DNA from: Clostridia bacterium
Lineage (GTDB): Bacteria; Bacillota; DSM-16504; Desulfitibacterales; Desulfitibacteraceae
Direction: 5' to 3'
NCBI GenBank assembly: GCA_018333845.1
Contig: JAGXSK010000020.1
Span: 1-6,994, forward strand
Length of the DNA: 6,994 nt
The stretch's first letter is position 1; every line of letters starts with the position of its first letter. Both the position numbers and the translations under genes were made by a program. Below, piece by piece: positions 6,222-6,994 of this stretch. The notes below the pieces were generated by a model. It was not told the origin of the DNA and did not search any database. It worked only from the letters and a program-made list of their open reading frames with translations.

Positions 6222-6260
6222 ACTTGTTCAGTACATTAATTCATTGGAGGAGGAAAAAGA

Positions 6261-6994
6261 ATGAAAAAGATGAGGAAAAATTTTTTATGGTTAATAGTTG
6301 TAATTTCCTTGATAGGGCTGCTGTTAGTTGGTTGTGGAGGAGGGGATAAGCCAAAGGAGGAGCAGCCAAAGGCTGAGGAAAAGGTTTTTAAGGTAGGCAT
6401 TAATAATTTTGGTCAAGCAAACTTTTTTGCCAGGGTTGGCAGGGAAGCAATGATTGAACAGATTGAGAAAAATGGCGGAGAGGTAATTGCAACTGTTACT
6501 GCTGATGTGCCAAGTAGATTAGCAGCAATTGAAAACATGATAGTTCAGGGTGTTGATGCCATTATCATCCAAGAAGGTGATATAACCCAGGTAGCTCCAG
6601 CATTAATTGAAGCTAAAGAAAAGGGTATAATTATTGGTTCAATGGATGCAGGTGATGCAGATTTTGTTGACGTGTTTGTTGAATCAGACAACAATCATCT
6701 GGGAACAGCAGCAGCCGAAAAGATGGTTGAATTGATAGGCGGCAAGGGGAATATAGTGGAAATATTTAATGATGCTGGTTCCATGATACGCGTCAGAAGA
6801 AACGCAATGCATGAAGTGATCAAGGCATACCCTGAGATCAAAATAGTAGCAGGCTTCACTTATGCATGGCCCGATTTCTTCCCAGATGGCAAGGCTAAAA
6901 TGGAGGCTATTTTACAGGCTCATCCAAACCCTGGAGATATTGCAGCAGTATATGCAACCTTTGATGGCGTGGGACTTGCAGCAGCACAAGCCAT
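6261..6994 (+). CDS. Sugar ABC transporter substrate-binding lipoprotein, RbsB-like (3' end outside window)
   Basis: The frame is open from the ATG to the window edge, giving 244 residues and no stop, so the C-terminal part is missing. Residues 1-25 form a lipoprotein signal: positively charged KKMRK, a hydrophobic core, then the lipobox LVGC (22-25) with C25 as the lipidated cysteine. A charged, Lys/Glu/Pro-rich linker follows to about residue 41. From about 43 (FKVGINNFGQANFF) runs the periplasmic-binding-protein type 1 domain (Peripla_BP_4/RbsB class), with the typical QGVDAIII, ESDNNHLGTAAAEKM and GGKGNIVEI segments. It should sit anchored outside the membrane and hand a sugar to an ABC permease. 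The ATPase and permease genes are expected downstream. GGAGGAGG at 6246-6253, 7 bases before the ATG, is an excellent ribosome site. The ligand is unknown; adjacency to sugar-acid genes suggests an aldose or sugar acid. Confidence 0.92.
   Translation, partial: MKKMRKNFLWLIVVISLIGLLLVGCGGGDKPKEEQPKAEEKVFKVGINNFGQANFFARVGREAMIEQIEKNGGEVIATVTADVPSRLAAIENMIVQGVDAIIIQEGDITQVAPALIEAKEKGIIIGSMDAGDADFVDVFVESDNNHLGTAAAEKMVELIGGKGNIVEIFNDAGSMIRVRRNAMHEVIKAYPEIKIVAGFTYAWPDFFPDGKAKMEAILQAHPNPGDIAAVYATFDGVGLAAAQA

Noticed and set aside
6221..6234. TACT-TGTTC-AGTA small inverted repeat as an operator
   Set aside because: Only four pairs, expected by chance in a gap of this size.
6212..6240. Alternative promoter TTGTTA-17-ATTAAT
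   Set aside because: The start point would fall at the ribosome site of the binding-protein gene, leaving essentially no leader; the extended -10 at 6213-6221 fits better.

Overview
The window looks like chromosome of an anaerobic, low-to-moderate GC Firmicute, probably a clostridial type. This is inferred from strong GGAGG-type ribosome sites on nearly every gene, frequent TTG/GTG starts, AGG/AGA as the common arginine codons, a Gram-positive-style lipoprotein, and a tungsten/molybdenum aldehyde:ferredoxin oxidoreductase. No marker gene fixes the species. All recognised genes lie on the + strand.

Layout. Positions 37-681 encode a KDPG/KDPGal-type aldolase (Eda/DgoA family). After a 97-base gap holding a short tandem repeat comes a tight cluster from 779 to 5436: a 16-cysteine ferredoxin-like subunit, an aldehyde ferredoxin oxidoreductase (AOR), a PfkB-family 2-keto-3-deoxygluconate kinase, a MoaD-like sulfur carrier ending in Gly-Gly, and a shortened M29-type metallopeptidase-like protein. 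Gaps inside this cluster are 21, 32, -1 and 4 bases, so it is very probably one transcript. Next, after 61 bases and in visibly more AT-rich DNA, is a flavin reductase-like FMN protein (5498-6112). A 148-base gap follows with an AT-rich hairpin, an orphan Shine-Dalgarno sequence and a probable extended -10 promoter. The last gene is a lipoprotein sugar-binding protein of an ABC importer, cut by the window end.

How the genes may work together. KDG kinase and KDPG aldolase form the lower half of an Entner-Doudoroff or sugar-acid pathway, giving pyruvate and glyceraldehyde-3-phosphate. The AOR and its Fe-S subunit would oxidise an aldehyde and pass low-potential electrons to ferredoxin, and MoaD would supply sulfur for the pyranopterin cofactor. 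The kinase gene sits between the AOR and moaD genes, which argues that the oxidoreductase acts in sugar metabolism, on an aldose or on (phospho)glyceraldehyde. That is the main hypothesis here; the substrate cannot be read from the sequence. The role of the M29-like protein is unexplained.

No tRNA, rRNA, CRISPR array, insertion sequence or convincing rho-independent terminator was seen.
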